A DNA stretch of 64,000 nt from Bacteroidota bacterium. GTDB taxonomy: Bacteria; Bacteroidota; Bacteroidia; M30B66. The notes below the pieces were generated by a model. It ran no database searches, was not told the DNA's origin, and was given only the letters and a program-made list of their open reading frames with translations. The position numbers and the translations under genes are program-made. Below are positions 35,479-44,063 of the stretch, piece by piece. Within the stretch, counting starts at the first letter, position 1. Every line of letters begins with the position of its first letter. Location: contig JAIXUS010000005.1 in assembly GCA_027483445.1 (NCBI GenBank), positions 204,927 through 268,926 of the forward strand, given 5' to 3'.

Positions 35479-35889
35479 TTAATGCAAGTGGCATCTCCCG
35501 CTGGAATTGGTTGTTCGGTTCCTGCAACGAGCTCCCTTTTTGGTTGTTCCCGAGCATTGTTGAGCAGTGGTCGAAGATTTCCTACTCGGCTTATCATCAC
35601 AACAATTATATCCGACCTTCTTGTTGTGAACCTTGCAGTAACAGCTATTCGATTTACTACGGTTGCACCGTTGACAAAGCAATTGAATATTGGAAACTTC
35701 ACTGTTTCCTCCGCATGAAAAAGGAATAACATGATCATATTCTAAACTTTGAGCACTTCCGCAGCATTGACAAACCCCGCCATCTCTGTTGTAAACAATC
35801 TTTTTTGTTGTTGCTGAAACATATCTGCTTTGCGAAAAGCAAAAGTTGGCCAGCAAAAGCAAAAAAAGAATCAAACGCATTTTTTTCAT
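35479..35889 (-). CDS. secreted HNH endonuclease with C-terminal Cys/His motif
   Basis: 136 aa from the ATG at 35889 (a Lys-rich start, then a hydrophobic signal ending CFSQS). The HNH core is CQCC, then EYDHVIPFSCGG and CQRC, giving two Cys pairs around the catalytic His in DH. After a short linker the C-terminus holds CSGTTKKGARCRN and GRCHLH, which resembles the small DUF5763 zinc module. Export plus HNH suggests an extracellular or periplasmic DNase. The spacer upstream is AT-rich. The gene has an 81-aa companion downstream. Confidence 0.82.
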   Translation of the reverse strand: MKKMRLILFLLLLANFCFSQSRYVSATTKKIVYNRDGGVCQCCGSAQSLEYDHVIPFSCGGNSEVSNIQLLCQRCNRSKSNSCYCKVHNKKVGYNCCDDKPSRKSSTTAQQCSGTTKKGARCRNRTTNSSGRCHLH

Positions 35890-36064
35890 AGAAATCAATC
35901 TGTTTTAAATCGTGTGTAACTCCAAATTAAAAAATTTATTTAACCAAAGTTTGTTAGTCAATAAATCCACCACGACGCTCTTCTTTGGTTGTTGGTGATT
36001 TCAAATCCCATGCATAATCTTTGTTTTCAATAAAGATGAAAGTACGTGCTATCGAACCATGTTT

Positions 36065-36601
36065 TTAGGTCATCAAAAAGGTTTTACGATACAGCTCACG
36101 GGCTTCCTCAATAAAACTCCACGCGGATTTTGCATCGAGGGTTTCCTCAATGACTACCCTGTTCATTTTTTCCAGAGCCTTATAATCTTGGAAAAATCTC
36201 AGCGTTTCCTGTAAAATCCAAGGTGGCAGCTGTTCTAAACTGGTAATTCCGTCAAACGACACGTCATTCGCGGCAACGGCCAGAATTTTATCGTCGGTTT
36301 CCTCCTTGTCGCGCATGCGCATCACTCCAATTACTCGGGCTTCCACAAGACAGAGTGGGGGCAATTCTGCCTGACAAAACACTAAAATGTCCAAAGGATC
36401 ATTATCGCCGGCAAAGGTTTGCGGAATAAATCCATAATTAGCAGGGTAGCGCACGGCTGCAAACAACATACGGTCGAGTTTCAGTAGGCCGCTTTCTTTG
36501 TCGATTTCAAATTTGGCCTTGCTGTGTTTCGGAATTTCAATCACTGCTCTTACAGTGCCTTCTTGCTCCGAAAAGGAGTGGATATCGTGCCAAGGGTGCA
36601 T
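36065..36601 (-). CDS. ppa: inorganic pyrophosphatase
   Basis: 178 aa, normal for the family I soluble enzyme. Motifs: EIPKHSKAKFEID near the N-terminus, RYPANYGFIPQTF, GDNDPLDILV (the metal-binding Asp cluster) and VGVMRMRDKEETDDKI. It hydrolyses pyrophosphate to drive biosynthesis. It is 5 bases after the DUF421 gene in the same direction, so probably cotranscribed with it. Confidence 0.95.
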   Translation of the reverse strand: MHPWHDIHSFSEQEGTVRAVIEIPKHSKAKFEIDKESGLLKLDRMLFAAVRYPANYGFIPQTFAGDNDPLDILVFCQAELPPLCLVEARVIGVMRMRDKEETDDKILAVAANDVSFDGITSLEQLPPWILQETLRFFQDYKALEKMNRVVIEETLDAKSAWSFIEEARELYRKTFLMT

Positions 36602-36606
36602 AAATT

Positions 36607-37101
36607 CTAGGTGTGTAGTTTAGGGTGTGCTTCAAAATCTTTGGCCCGAAAGCTAAAGTTGCCATCAGGCTCAAGAATGCCCAAATCTACGTCGCTTAAG
36701 GCATAAATTCCGTGCTCTCTGCAAACCGATTCCAATTCCTGTATTGTAAGTCCCGCCTGCATAAGGGCTTTTTCCTGAACCTTCCCTTTGTAAATGAGCA
36801 TTAGCGGATAGCCCAATAAAAAGTCGTGCAGAAACCCCACGTGTTTCGACAACCATTTGAGCATCAGGTTTGCTGCCAGTAATCCGCTTGCGGCCGCCAT
36901 TCCACCCTGAAAGCTGGTATCGGGGCCGGTCATCGCATTTTGAACCGCATTACTCAGCAGCAAAACCAACAGCAAGTCGATTAGTGAAAGCTGCGTCAAC
37001 TCACGTTTTCCAAAAAGCTTAAGCAGTAAAATGAGGCCGAGATATACACCTACAGATCTTAGAAAAATGAAAATTAACGGTAAAATGAGCGCTATATTCA
37101 T
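36607..37101 (-). CDS. DUF421 (YetF-like) membrane protein
   Basis: 164 aa. Two or three hydrophobic helices in the first 75 residues, with GKRELTQLSLIDLLLVLLLSNAVQNAM, the characteristic DUF421 opening, followed by the small soluble YetF C-terminal domain (LIYKGKVQEKALMQAGLT and ELESVCREHGI). The biochemical role of the family is unclear; some members affect spore germinant or stress responses. It precedes ppa in the same direction. Confidence 0.87.
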   Translation of the reverse strand: MNIALILPLIFIFLRSVGVYLGLILLLKLFGKRELTQLSLIDLLLVLLLSNAVQNAMTGPDTSFQGGMAAASGLLAANLMLKWLSKHVGFLHDFLLGYPLMLIYKGKVQEKALMQAGLTIQELESVCREHGIYALSDVDLGILEPDGNFSFRAKDFEAHPKLHT

Positions 37102-37176
37102 TGGATGATCAATGCCGGTAAGTTACTTGCTTATTTTTAACACACCTTAATCGTGCTCAAAATTTAAGCGTAATCG

Positions 37177-38082
37177 ATGAATTATTTTGCTACAGCCGCC
37201 GCTTTTCTAGTGGCATTCGTGTATATCCGCTTTCTACGAAAAATCGATGTTTTTGAGGAAGAACGTCCAATCTATAGCTTCCTCGCCTTTTTAATGGGTT
37301 GTGGTTTCTTATTCCTTATTTTTCCACTGCATGCGGCTTTCCCCGACCTTAGAAGTTTTGAGGAAGGCCATTCATTCTTTTCCCGGTTGAGGTTTCATTT
37401 TGTTTCAGTGGCGCTTTTCGAAGAAACGGTAAAGATTCTTCCCTTCCTGGTGATGCTCTTTTTCAAGCGACCAATCGACGAGCCTTTCGACTATCTCAAA
37501 TATGCTTCGGTGGGAGCCATGGGGTTTGCTGCAGTTGAGAATGTTCAGTATTTCAACGCCTACAGCATTCGAATCATCGAAGGACGGGCATTTTACACGG
37601 CAATAATGCACATGTTTACTTCTTCGTTAATCGCCTATCTATGGATGGAAACAAAGTATCGATTTAAATTGCCGCCAATCATTTCGCTCCTTCCGGGTTT
37701 CTTGTTGGCTTGCTTAGTCCATGGTTTGTACAATGCCTTAATTGGAAGCCAAAGCACTTATCTGCTGGGTATTGTGTTTACGGTTATGCTACTCACTTTT
37801 TGGGGACGAATGATGAACAACGCCCTCAACCAAAGCCCATTCTTCTCTGAAGAAACGGCACGCAAAGGAACCGGAGCCGCTGCATTAAGGTTGCTAAGTG
37901 GCTGGTTGCTCATTTTTCTGTTTGCCGCAGGAGCCCTTTATATCACCGAGAATTTACAAGAAGCCTATCTCTTTTTGCGTGAAGGTGCCGGTTTTGGTTT
38001 CATTAGCGGACTGGGGCTTTATTTTGCGCTTGGAAGGCCAAAACTGGAGAAAGGTGTTTGGAAGTCGGTAGTCCCTTTTTAG
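37177..38082 (+). CDS. PrsW family intramembrane metalloprotease
   Basis: 301 aa with about eight hydrophobic segments. The three protease motifs are LFEETVKILP (EExxK), GFAAVENVQYF (ENxxY-type) and VHGLYNAL (HxxxN), which form the metal site of CAAX/PrsW proteases. In Bacillus, PrsW cuts an anti-sigma factor; target here unknown. It is divergent from DUF421 and about 150 bases upstream of a histidine kinase gene in the same direction. Confidence 0.9.
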   Translation: MNYFATAAAFLVAFVYIRFLRKIDVFEEERPIYSFLAFLMGCGFLFLIFPLHAAFPDLRSFEEGHSFFSRLRFHFVSVALFEETVKILPFLVMLFFKRPIDEPFDYLKYASVGAMGFAAVENVQYFNAYSIRIIEGRAFYTAIMHMFTSSLIAYLWMETKYRFKLPPIISLLPGFLLACLVHGLYNALIGSQSTYLLGIVFTVMLLTFWGRMMNNALNQSPFFSEETARKGTGAAALRLLSGWLLIFLFAAGALYITENLQEAYLFLREGAGFGFISGLGLYFALGRPKLEKGVWKSVVPF

Positions 38083-38241
38083 TGTTGAATACGAGTCTTT
38101 TGTATCTTATTTTTTTCTACTTTTCTTTCTGATTTCAAGTGCAGGGTATACTTCGGTTAACGTAAGAAAAAGCAGGGAATAGTAGGAACTTTATTCGGGG
38201 CTTAACGAAATACCAACAGTTCATATTTAAGGCATTTGCCC

Positions 38242-40059
38242 ATGAAGAACAACCTTACGCAAAAATTGCTGGATTTTATTCTTATTCGGAATGCTCAAAG
38301 GTCAATGGTGACCGATGATCTGGCAGCCCGGCAGCAGTTCAATTTGTTCAGAACGCTCTCTCTGACCACAGTGTTGATCTCAATATCGATCAACGTGCAA
38401 ATCGTTTCGGTGATGGGTGGTTTCGACTGGATGACGGCCTCGTGCATTCTGTTGACGACAATTCTGATTGCCAACTACTTTCTTCTGAATGCACATCTCA
38501 ATCACCGCCTGGCGTATTGGGTTTCTTTGTTGAGTAATATATTGGTTTTGCACCTAGTTACCTACTACACGGGTGGAATTCGGAACTCAGGAATGATGTA
38601 CCTAGGAGGCATTATTCTAGCCACATTTATGCTGCTCGGAAATAAGGCCGGAAAGGCCATGACCGTTCTCAGCATACTCAACATCATCGCGTTCTATTTT
38701 TACTCCAATACTTATGGTCAGCATGTAAGAAATATTGTAGATACGGACCCGGAAGGATTCATGCTCAATCTCGATTACATGATTACCTATACTACCGCGA
38801 CTTTGCTCATTTACAGCCTTTCGAACAACTTGTTGAGTTCAAAAAACATTGTTATTGCCAAGGTAGTAGAGGCGAAGGATGACCTTGAACGTAAAAACGA
38901 AGAGCTCAAAAAGCTTTCCTTGGTGGCTTCCTCAACCGATAACATGGTGCTGATTGCTAGGGCTTCCGGTGAAGTTGAGTGGGCCAATACCGGTTTTTCA
39001 AGACTTACCGGTTATGCGGTTGAAGAAATTGTTGGGAAAAAGCCAGGTGCATTGCTTTATGGCAGTGCCACCAGCCGTGAAACCATTGCAGAATTCGACG
39101 AGAAGCTCAATCACAATCAATCATTCTCAGGCGAAATTCAACTTTACCACAGCAATGGCACCACCATTTGGTTTCAAGTGAACGTTTCGCCCAGCTTTGA
39201 TGAGTTTGGAGCACTCGACCGTTTGGTGTACGTGGCTTCAGACATCACCGAAAGGAAAATGGCGGAGGAAAAGATGGCCGAGTACTACAGCTATCTCGAA
39301 AAAGCCAATAAAGAGTTAGACAAGTTTGCCTACGTGGTATCGCATGATCTTAAGGCTCCTTTGCGGGCCATTAGTAACCTCTCCGTTTGGATCGAAGAAG
39401 ACATTGGTGATAAGTTTACCGAAGATACACGCGAACATTTTAAAATGCTCAAAGGGCGCGTAATGCGGATGGAATCACTCATTCAAGGAATTCTCGATTA
39501 CTCACGAGCCGACCGCGTGAAAAGTCCAAATTCTCGTGTCGACGTTGCAGAAATCATCGAAGATTCCCGCCAGAACTACTTACAGGATGAAAACATCCAT
39601 TTTGAAATTCAAGGTAAACTGCCCGTGCTCTTTACCGAAAAAATGAAATTTCAGCAGGTAGTGAATAATCTGATTAGCAATGCCATCAAGCATAACGATA
39701 AAGCCGAAGTAAATATCAAGATATACTGCCACGATAGTGGAAACGACTTTACTTTCTGCTTCGAAGACAACGGCCCTGGTATTGAGCCGCAGTTTCATGA
39801 AAAGATATTTGTCATCTTTCAAACCCTGAAAGCACGCGACACCTTCGAAAGTACAGGTGTGGGCTTGGCCATCGTGAAAAAGATCATTGATGAAGCCGGC
39901 GGAAAAATTTGGGTAGAATCAGAGCCCGGCAAGTTCTCCCGATTCCTCTTCAAATGGCCAAAGCAAAGCAGCGAAACCTTCAAGCCTTTCCAATTCTCGG
40001 TGCAGCAAGATGCCTACAAAAAGAGTGAACCCTCAAACAATGTATCCTCCGTTGCGTGA
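38242..40059 (+). CDS. PAS-domain sensor histidine kinase
   Basis: 605 aa from the ATG at 38242. The N-terminus has about six hydrophobic segments (to residue 195), then a coiled-coil with EAKDDLERKNEELK, then a PAS domain (about 225-350, with LTGYAVEEIVG), then HisKA with SHDLKAPLRAI (phospho-acceptor His) and an HATPase_c domain with NLISNAIKHN, FEDNGPGIE and GVGLAIVKKI. It phosphorylates itself and then a response regulator; none is adjacent. The stop overlaps the next small gene. Confidence 0.92.
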   Translation: MKNNLTQKLLDFILIRNAQRSMVTDDLAARQQFNLFRTLSLTTVLISISINVQIVSVMGGFDWMTASCILLTTILIANYFLLNAHLNHRLAYWVSLLSNILVLHLVTYYTGGIRNSGMMYLGGIILATFMLLGNKAGKAMTVLSILNIIAFYFYSNTYGQHVRNIVDTDPEGFMLNLDYMITYTTATLLIYSLSNNLLSSKNIVIAKVVEAKDDLERKNEELKKLSLVASSTDNMVLIARASGEVEWANTGFSRLTGYAVEEIVGKKPGALLYGSATSRETIAEFDEKLNHNQSFSGEIQLYHSNGTTIWFQVNVSPSFDEFGALDRLVYVASDITERKMAEEKMAEYYSYLEKANKELDKFAYVVSHDLKAPLRAISNLSVWIEEDIGDKFTEDTREHFKMLKGRVMRMESLIQGILDYSRADRVKSPNSRVDVAEIIEDSRQNYLQDENIHFEIQGKLPVLFTEKMKFQQVVNNLISNAIKHNDKAEVNIKIYCHDSGNDFTFCFEDNGPGIEPQFHEKIFVIFQTLKARDTFESTGVGLAIVKKIIDEAGGKIWVESEPGKFSRFLFKWPKQSSETFKPFQFSVQQDAYKKSEPSNNVSSVA

Positions 40060-40253
40060 TGAAAAGACCATATCGACAACTTAAAGCGGAAGACACTGAG
40101 CTTAGTAGCTTAGGCGGATTCTCGCCCTTGAGGTATCAAGATGGTGATGGCTTAGACATTCATCAAAAGGATGTCTTAAGCGATGAAGAAAAAGAGTTTC
40201 TCCGACAAATCGGACATCTGCTCGAAAAACTCCGCTGGGGCGAGGCTGATTGA
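40059..40253 (+). CDS. 64-aa protein coupled to the histidine kinase
   Basis: A small frame that starts with ATG at 40059 inside the kinase stop codon (TGATG), a strong sign of translational coupling. Composition is charged and hydrophilic, with a predicted helix at the end (DEEKEFLRQIGHLLEKLRW). It has no known domain that I can name. It ends just before the convergent permease gene. It could be a regulator or scaffold of the kinase, but the sequence shows only the coupling. Confidence 0.65.
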   Translation: MKRPYRQLKAEDTELSSLGGFSPLRYQDGDGLDIHQKDVLSDEEKEFLRQIGHLLEKLRWGEAD

Positions 40254-40254
40254 T

Positions 40255-41493
40255 TTATTCAAAACGAAGTGCCTCAATCGGATCTAGCCGTGCCGCCTTC
40301 ACTGCCGGAATTAAGCCGCTGAGCAGACCTACCACAAAACATAAAATCGCGGCGAGAATCATCCATGCCCAGGGAATCACAAAACCCTGATCGAAAAACA
40401 CCGATACCGCGTTGCCCATCGCAATGCCCAAAACAATTCCTAAAGCGCCACCAAGCTGGCAAATCACAATGGCCTCAGTAAGAAACTGATTGCGAATGCT
40501 GGAGGCTGTCGCCCCGATGGCTTTGCGTACACCAATCTCACGGGTGCGCTCCGTTACCGAAACTAACATGATGTTCATCAGGCCTATGGCCGCACCCAGC
40601 AAGGTAATAATGGCAATGAGCGTTGCCGCAATGGTTACATAACTGATGTTCTCAATGAGCATGGCGCTCAAATTGTCGCTTCTGGTAATCTCGAAATTCT
40701 GCCGATCGCTTACTTTCAAACCACGCACCTGTCTGAAAACTCCCGTAGCTTCGGCCAGTGTTGCATCTAGCAAGTCGGGAGCTTTGGCCAGCACATTAAT
40801 CACAAACGACATATTCTGGCTGCCGAAATTCTTGCGCACATTGAGCACTGGTAGCAACACTATTTTATCGCCACCAAACCCAAAACTGGAACCCTTTTCT
40901 TTGAAGACCCCAATTACCTTGGCTTTGAGCGCTCCAATGGAGATTTCTTTGTCGATTGGACTTCCCTTGGGAAAAAGCCGCAAGCGAATTTCCTGACCAA
41001 TAAGTACAACATTCGCACCGGTAAGCACTTCCCGCGCTGAGAAGTTTCGACCCTCTTCAATTTCATAGCCGGAGGTGATCGCATAGGCTTCGTCGCCACC
41101 AAATACCGCGATGTTCGGATTCGTTTTTTGCGATTGATGCTTCACCGTTGCAGTTCGCGTACCCACACAGGAAATACCAACGGAGGAAGGAAATCGAAAT
41201 TCCTCCTTGAATTTGCGCGCCTGTTCAAATGTGATATTCTCAAAAACCTCACGCTTTTGCCCTCCGCGTCCAATGCGCACATTCGAGCCTTTGTTGCGGA
41301 TGTTGAAGGTATTAGCGCCCATCGAGGTGAAATTGCTGGTGATGGAGTCCTTGATCACATCAATCGCCGTTAAAATTCCAACCAGGGCCATGATTCCCAG
41401 CGCAATAATCATGATGGTTAGGAAGGTGCGCAACGATTGTGATCGAATCGACCGAAGGGCCATTCGTATGTTTTCCAGCAGCAGCGCGTTCAT
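40255..41493 (-). CDS. MacB-type ABC transporter permease
   Basis: 412 aa. A hydrophobic helix near residues 20-45 (TFLTIMIIALGIMALVGIL) precedes a large periplasmic domain (about 46-275), and three helices follow in the FtsX-like domain with GLMNIMLVSVTERTREIGVRKAIGA. MacB-type permeases drive lipoproteins, peptides or drugs out mechanically together with an ATPase and a periplasmic adaptor, neither of which is adjacent here. It is transcribed alone, convergent with the kinase operon. Confidence 0.9.
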   Translation of the reverse strand: MNALLLENIRMALRSIRSQSLRTFLTIMIIALGIMALVGILTAIDVIKDSITSNFTSMGANTFNIRNKGSNVRIGRGGQKREVFENITFEQARKFKEEFRFPSSVGISCVGTRTATVKHQSQKTNPNIAVFGGDEAYAITSGYEIEEGRNFSAREVLTGANVVLIGQEIRLRLFPKGSPIDKEISIGALKAKVIGVFKEKGSSFGFGGDKIVLLPVLNVRKNFGSQNMSFVINVLAKAPDLLDATLAEATGVFRQVRGLKVSDRQNFEITRSDNLSAMLIENISYVTIAATLIAIITLLGAAIGLMNIMLVSVTERTREIGVRKAIGATASSIRNQFLTEAIVICQLGGALGIVLGIAMGNAVSVFFDQGFVIPWAWMILAAILCFVVGLLSGLIPAVKAARLDPIEALRFE

Positions 41494-41652
41494 GGGGGCA
41501 AGGTAAGGAGATTCCCCGGCTTGAAAAGGAAATCAAACTTAAGGCGTGCTAATTTTTACCCTGCTGATAAGCTGAGGTTTAGCCATCGATTACCCTTTAG
41601 TGGTGAACCTGAATTCGAAGAGCTCATAAAGCAGGCCATCAATACAAAAGCC

Positions 41653-43281
41653 ATGAACCGATTCTTGACAGCCCTGCTTATTACAGCAGCCTTTTTCCTA
41701 CAGAGCCAGTCCGGCAAAGCCGATGAGATTAAAGTAAACTCGAAAATTTCCGAAGTAACCGTTTACCGGAGCATGGCCCGCGAAAGCAGGAACGCCACGA
41801 TAAACGCTCCGGCCGGGTATTTTGAAGTCATCCTGAGCGACATTTCACTTTCAATGATCGATCAAAGTTTGTTGGTTGGCGTGAAGGGAACAGCAGGTCT
41901 CATTTCAGCTACAGTACGCACCAATTACTTTGCTGAAGAAAGCGAAAAAGAAAGCCCACAAATGAAGCGTTTGCAAGACTCCATCAATATTCTTGGCCAT
42001 GAAAGCCGATGGATTGTTGTTCAACGTGAAATTATTGCCGATGAAATAAGGCTTTTGCAGGAAAATCGAAAGCTCGGAACCACGCAGGAGTCCATTAAAC
42101 CGGCCGATTTAAATGCCTTGGCCGAATTGTTTCGCACCCGTATGAACGACCTGAAGAAGAAAGATTTCGACCTCGAACGTAAGTCGGAACGCATCAACGA
42201 AAAAGTGGCTCAATATCAAGCGCAATTGCAGGAAATGGGCCCACGAACTAAAGCGCCTGTGAAGGAGATTGTGTTAAGCTTGATGGCTGATGCTGCCGGA
42301 CCTGTGAACCTCAAAATCAACTACCTCGTTTCGGCTGCGGGTTGGAGCCCTTTTTATGATCTTCGGGTAGAAAGTACAGCCAAGCCGGTGGCCTTAGATT
42401 ATAAAGCGAAGGTTTTTCAAAGCACCGGTTACGATTGGAAAGATGTGAAGATTACGGTTTCAACAGCCAATCCAAGTCGCGACAACAATCGCCCGATTCT
42501 TTCGCCCCGATTCATCGACTTTGTAGCATATATTCCTCGAAAAGCAGCTACGCGTGGAGCTTCTGTTGCAGCTCCTGCAGCGGCGATGAATATGATGCAA
42601 CTGAGCAAAGACGATGCTGAAGATGTGGCTTTGGATAGGGCTATTCCTTATCAGGTAAATGTTGAAGACAACGGGATGAATGTGGAATTTGAAATTGACA
42701 TCAGACAGCGTATTAGTTCCGATGGAAAGGAGCACTTGTGTATGCTGCAAAAGTTGGAAGTTCCGGCTACTTATCGTTATCATGCGGTTCCACGGCTCGA
42801 CCCTGCAGCGTTTCTCATGGCGCGCATTACCAACTATGGACAGTACAACCTGCTCAGTGGACAAGCCAACGTATTTTTCGGAGAGATGTACATCGGTCAA
42901 GTTGAAATTCAACCCAATGCCGTAAGCGATACCCTCTTGGTATCGCTGGGGCGTGATGAGAAGATTTCGGTAAAGCGGGTGAAGCTGGTCGATAAAACTT
43001 CAAAGAAGTTCTTTGAAGACAAGCAAACAGAAACGGTTGGCTGGGAAATAATTATACGCAACAATAAGACTAACGCCATCGATATTGAAGTACTGGATCA
43101 ACTACCAATTTCGAAGCGCAAAGAGATTGTGGTCGAGCTCCAGGAAAAGTCGGGAGCGGAATACATCGAGGATTATGGAAAAATCCTGTGGAACCTGAAG
43201 ATTAACGCCAACGAATCTAAGAAGCTGAAGCTCAGATACGCCTTAACTTACCCGAAAGGGCAGCAGGTGCAAGAGTTTTAG
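41653..43281 (+). CDS. DUF4140/DUF4139 (MuiA family) secreted protein
   Basis: 542 aa from the ATG at 41653, which starts a Sec signal ending GKADE; the frame extends 44 codons upstream but that part has no signal-like features. The N-terminal DUF4140 region starts KISEVTVYRSMARESR, a coiled-coil stretch follows (about 85-190, LQDSINILGHESRW and ERKSERINEKV), and the C-terminal DUF4139 domain has VSAAGWSPFYDLRVES. The family was named mucoidy inhibitor A; its mechanism is unknown. A terminator follows. Confidence 0.88.
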   Translation: MNRFLTALLITAAFFLQSQSGKADEIKVNSKISEVTVYRSMARESRNATINAPAGYFEVILSDISLSMIDQSLLVGVKGTAGLISATVRTNYFAEESEKESPQMKRLQDSINILGHESRWIVVQREIIADEIRLLQENRKLGTTQESIKPADLNALAELFRTRMNDLKKKDFDLERKSERINEKVAQYQAQLQEMGPRTKAPVKEIVLSLMADAAGPVNLKINYLVSAAGWSPFYDLRVESTAKPVALDYKAKVFQSTGYDWKDVKITVSTANPSRDNNRPILSPRFIDFVAYIPRKAATRGASVAAPAAAMNMMQLSKDDAEDVALDRAIPYQVNVEDNGMNVEFEIDIRQRISSDGKEHLCMLQKLEVPATYRYHAVPRLDPAAFLMARITNYGQYNLLSGQANVFFGEMYIGQVEIQPNAVSDTLLVSLGRDEKISVKRVKLVDKTSKKFFEDKQTETVGWEIIIRNNKTNAIDIEVLDQLPISKRKEIVVELQEKSGAEYIEDYGKILWNLKINANESKKLKLRYALTYPKGQQVQEF

Positions 43282-43286
43282 CAATA

Positions 43287-43330
43287 ATCAACAAAAAAGC
43301 CGCTCATTCCAGGGCGGCTTTTTTGTTGAT
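43287..43330. terminator. bidirectional rho-independent terminator
   Basis: A perfect 17-bp inverted repeat: ATCAACAAAAAAGCCGC and GCGGCTTTTTTGTTGAT, loop 10 nt. It gives a GC core followed by a T run on both strands, so it can end the MuiA-type transcript and the convergent PIN toxin transcript. The right arm is also the last codons of the PIN gene. Confidence 0.85.
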
Positions 43331-43735
43331 TTCTATCAGCAAGGCTTTCGGCGTGAAATAGGGTATCGGGGAAAAGTAATAGTCTTTAAGGTCGAAGGTA
43401 GCTATCACATTGCAGCCAGCCGATTCGGCTGATGAAACCTGCAAGCCATCTTCCCAATCAATATTCGGCGGAAATGTGCTCACCCTGCGAATTTCAGTTG
43501 GTCCACAGGGTGTTACTTCGATGTGTTTAAGTAAAACATCAAATTTCTGAGCGGCCAGTTTCTTTCCCGATTTCCGTTCAACAAAATACCAGGCAATGGC
43601 CAGGCTTACCGCTGAAACATAAATCTGATAAGGTCTTTTTCCTGCAAGGCTGAGCAATCGGGCCGCCTCATCGAATCGAGGGTATTCTTTATTCAATACA
43701 GCAATCAGCACATTCGCATCTAAAAAAATCCTCAT
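43304..43735 (-). CDS. PIN-domain toxin of a type II toxin-antitoxin pair
   Basis: 143 aa. The N-terminal FLDANVLIAVLNKEY carries the first acidic residue of the PIN RNase fold; WEDGLQVSSAESAG and IATFDLKDY supply the later acidic residues. VapC-like enzymes cut tRNA or rRNA. The gene overlaps the DUF6364 antitoxin by 4 bases. Its last 27 bases form the terminator stem shared with the convergent gene. Confidence 0.85.
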   Translation of the reverse strand: MRIFLDANVLIAVLNKEYPRFDEAARLLSLAGKRPYQIYVSAVSLAIAWYFVERKSGKKLAAQKFDVLLKHIEVTPCGPTEIRRVSTFPPNIDWEDGLQVSSAESAGCNVIATFDLKDYYFSPIPYFTPKALLIEINKKAALE

Positions 43736-44004
43736 GATGGGTTTTTGCGGCGGGATTTTTTGTAGGCTTCAGTGCGATTCTTTTTGAGTGATTCGTTGGC
43801 TTTGCGGTATTCGGCCGGACCTTCAGAAACAATAGTTACCCAATCGGAAACGGGGTAGTTTTCGAGGGAGTATTGGGAGTTGTCAATCAGGCGCTGGAGC
43901 ATAATTTCCATCATGCGGCTAAGCGAAAGGCCCTGCGACGATGCGTACGCTTTGGCTTTCTCAATGGTAGCCTGATCAAAGCTTAATGTAACTTTGGTAT
44001 CCAT
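43732..44004 (-). CDS. DUF6364-type antitoxin
   Basis: 90 aa from the ATG at 44004 (an in-frame start at 44013 adds three residues). It opens MDTKVTLSFDQATIEKAKAYA, then GLSLSRMMEIMLQRLI, the ribbon-helix-helix-like pattern of DUF6364. It should bind DNA to repress the operon and hold the PIN toxin through its basic tail (KKNRTEAYKKSRRK). Overlap of 4 bases with the toxin gene couples their translation. Confidence 0.82.
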   Translation of the reverse strand: MDTKVTLSFDQATIEKAKAYASSQGLSLSRMMEIMLQRLIDNSQYSLENYPVSDWVTIVSEGPAEYRKANESLKKNRTEAYKKSRRKNPS

Positions 44005-44063
44005 GACGTTCAAAAGAAAACAAAAGTAGTATTAATTCCCAGAAATATACGTACAAAGTTATC

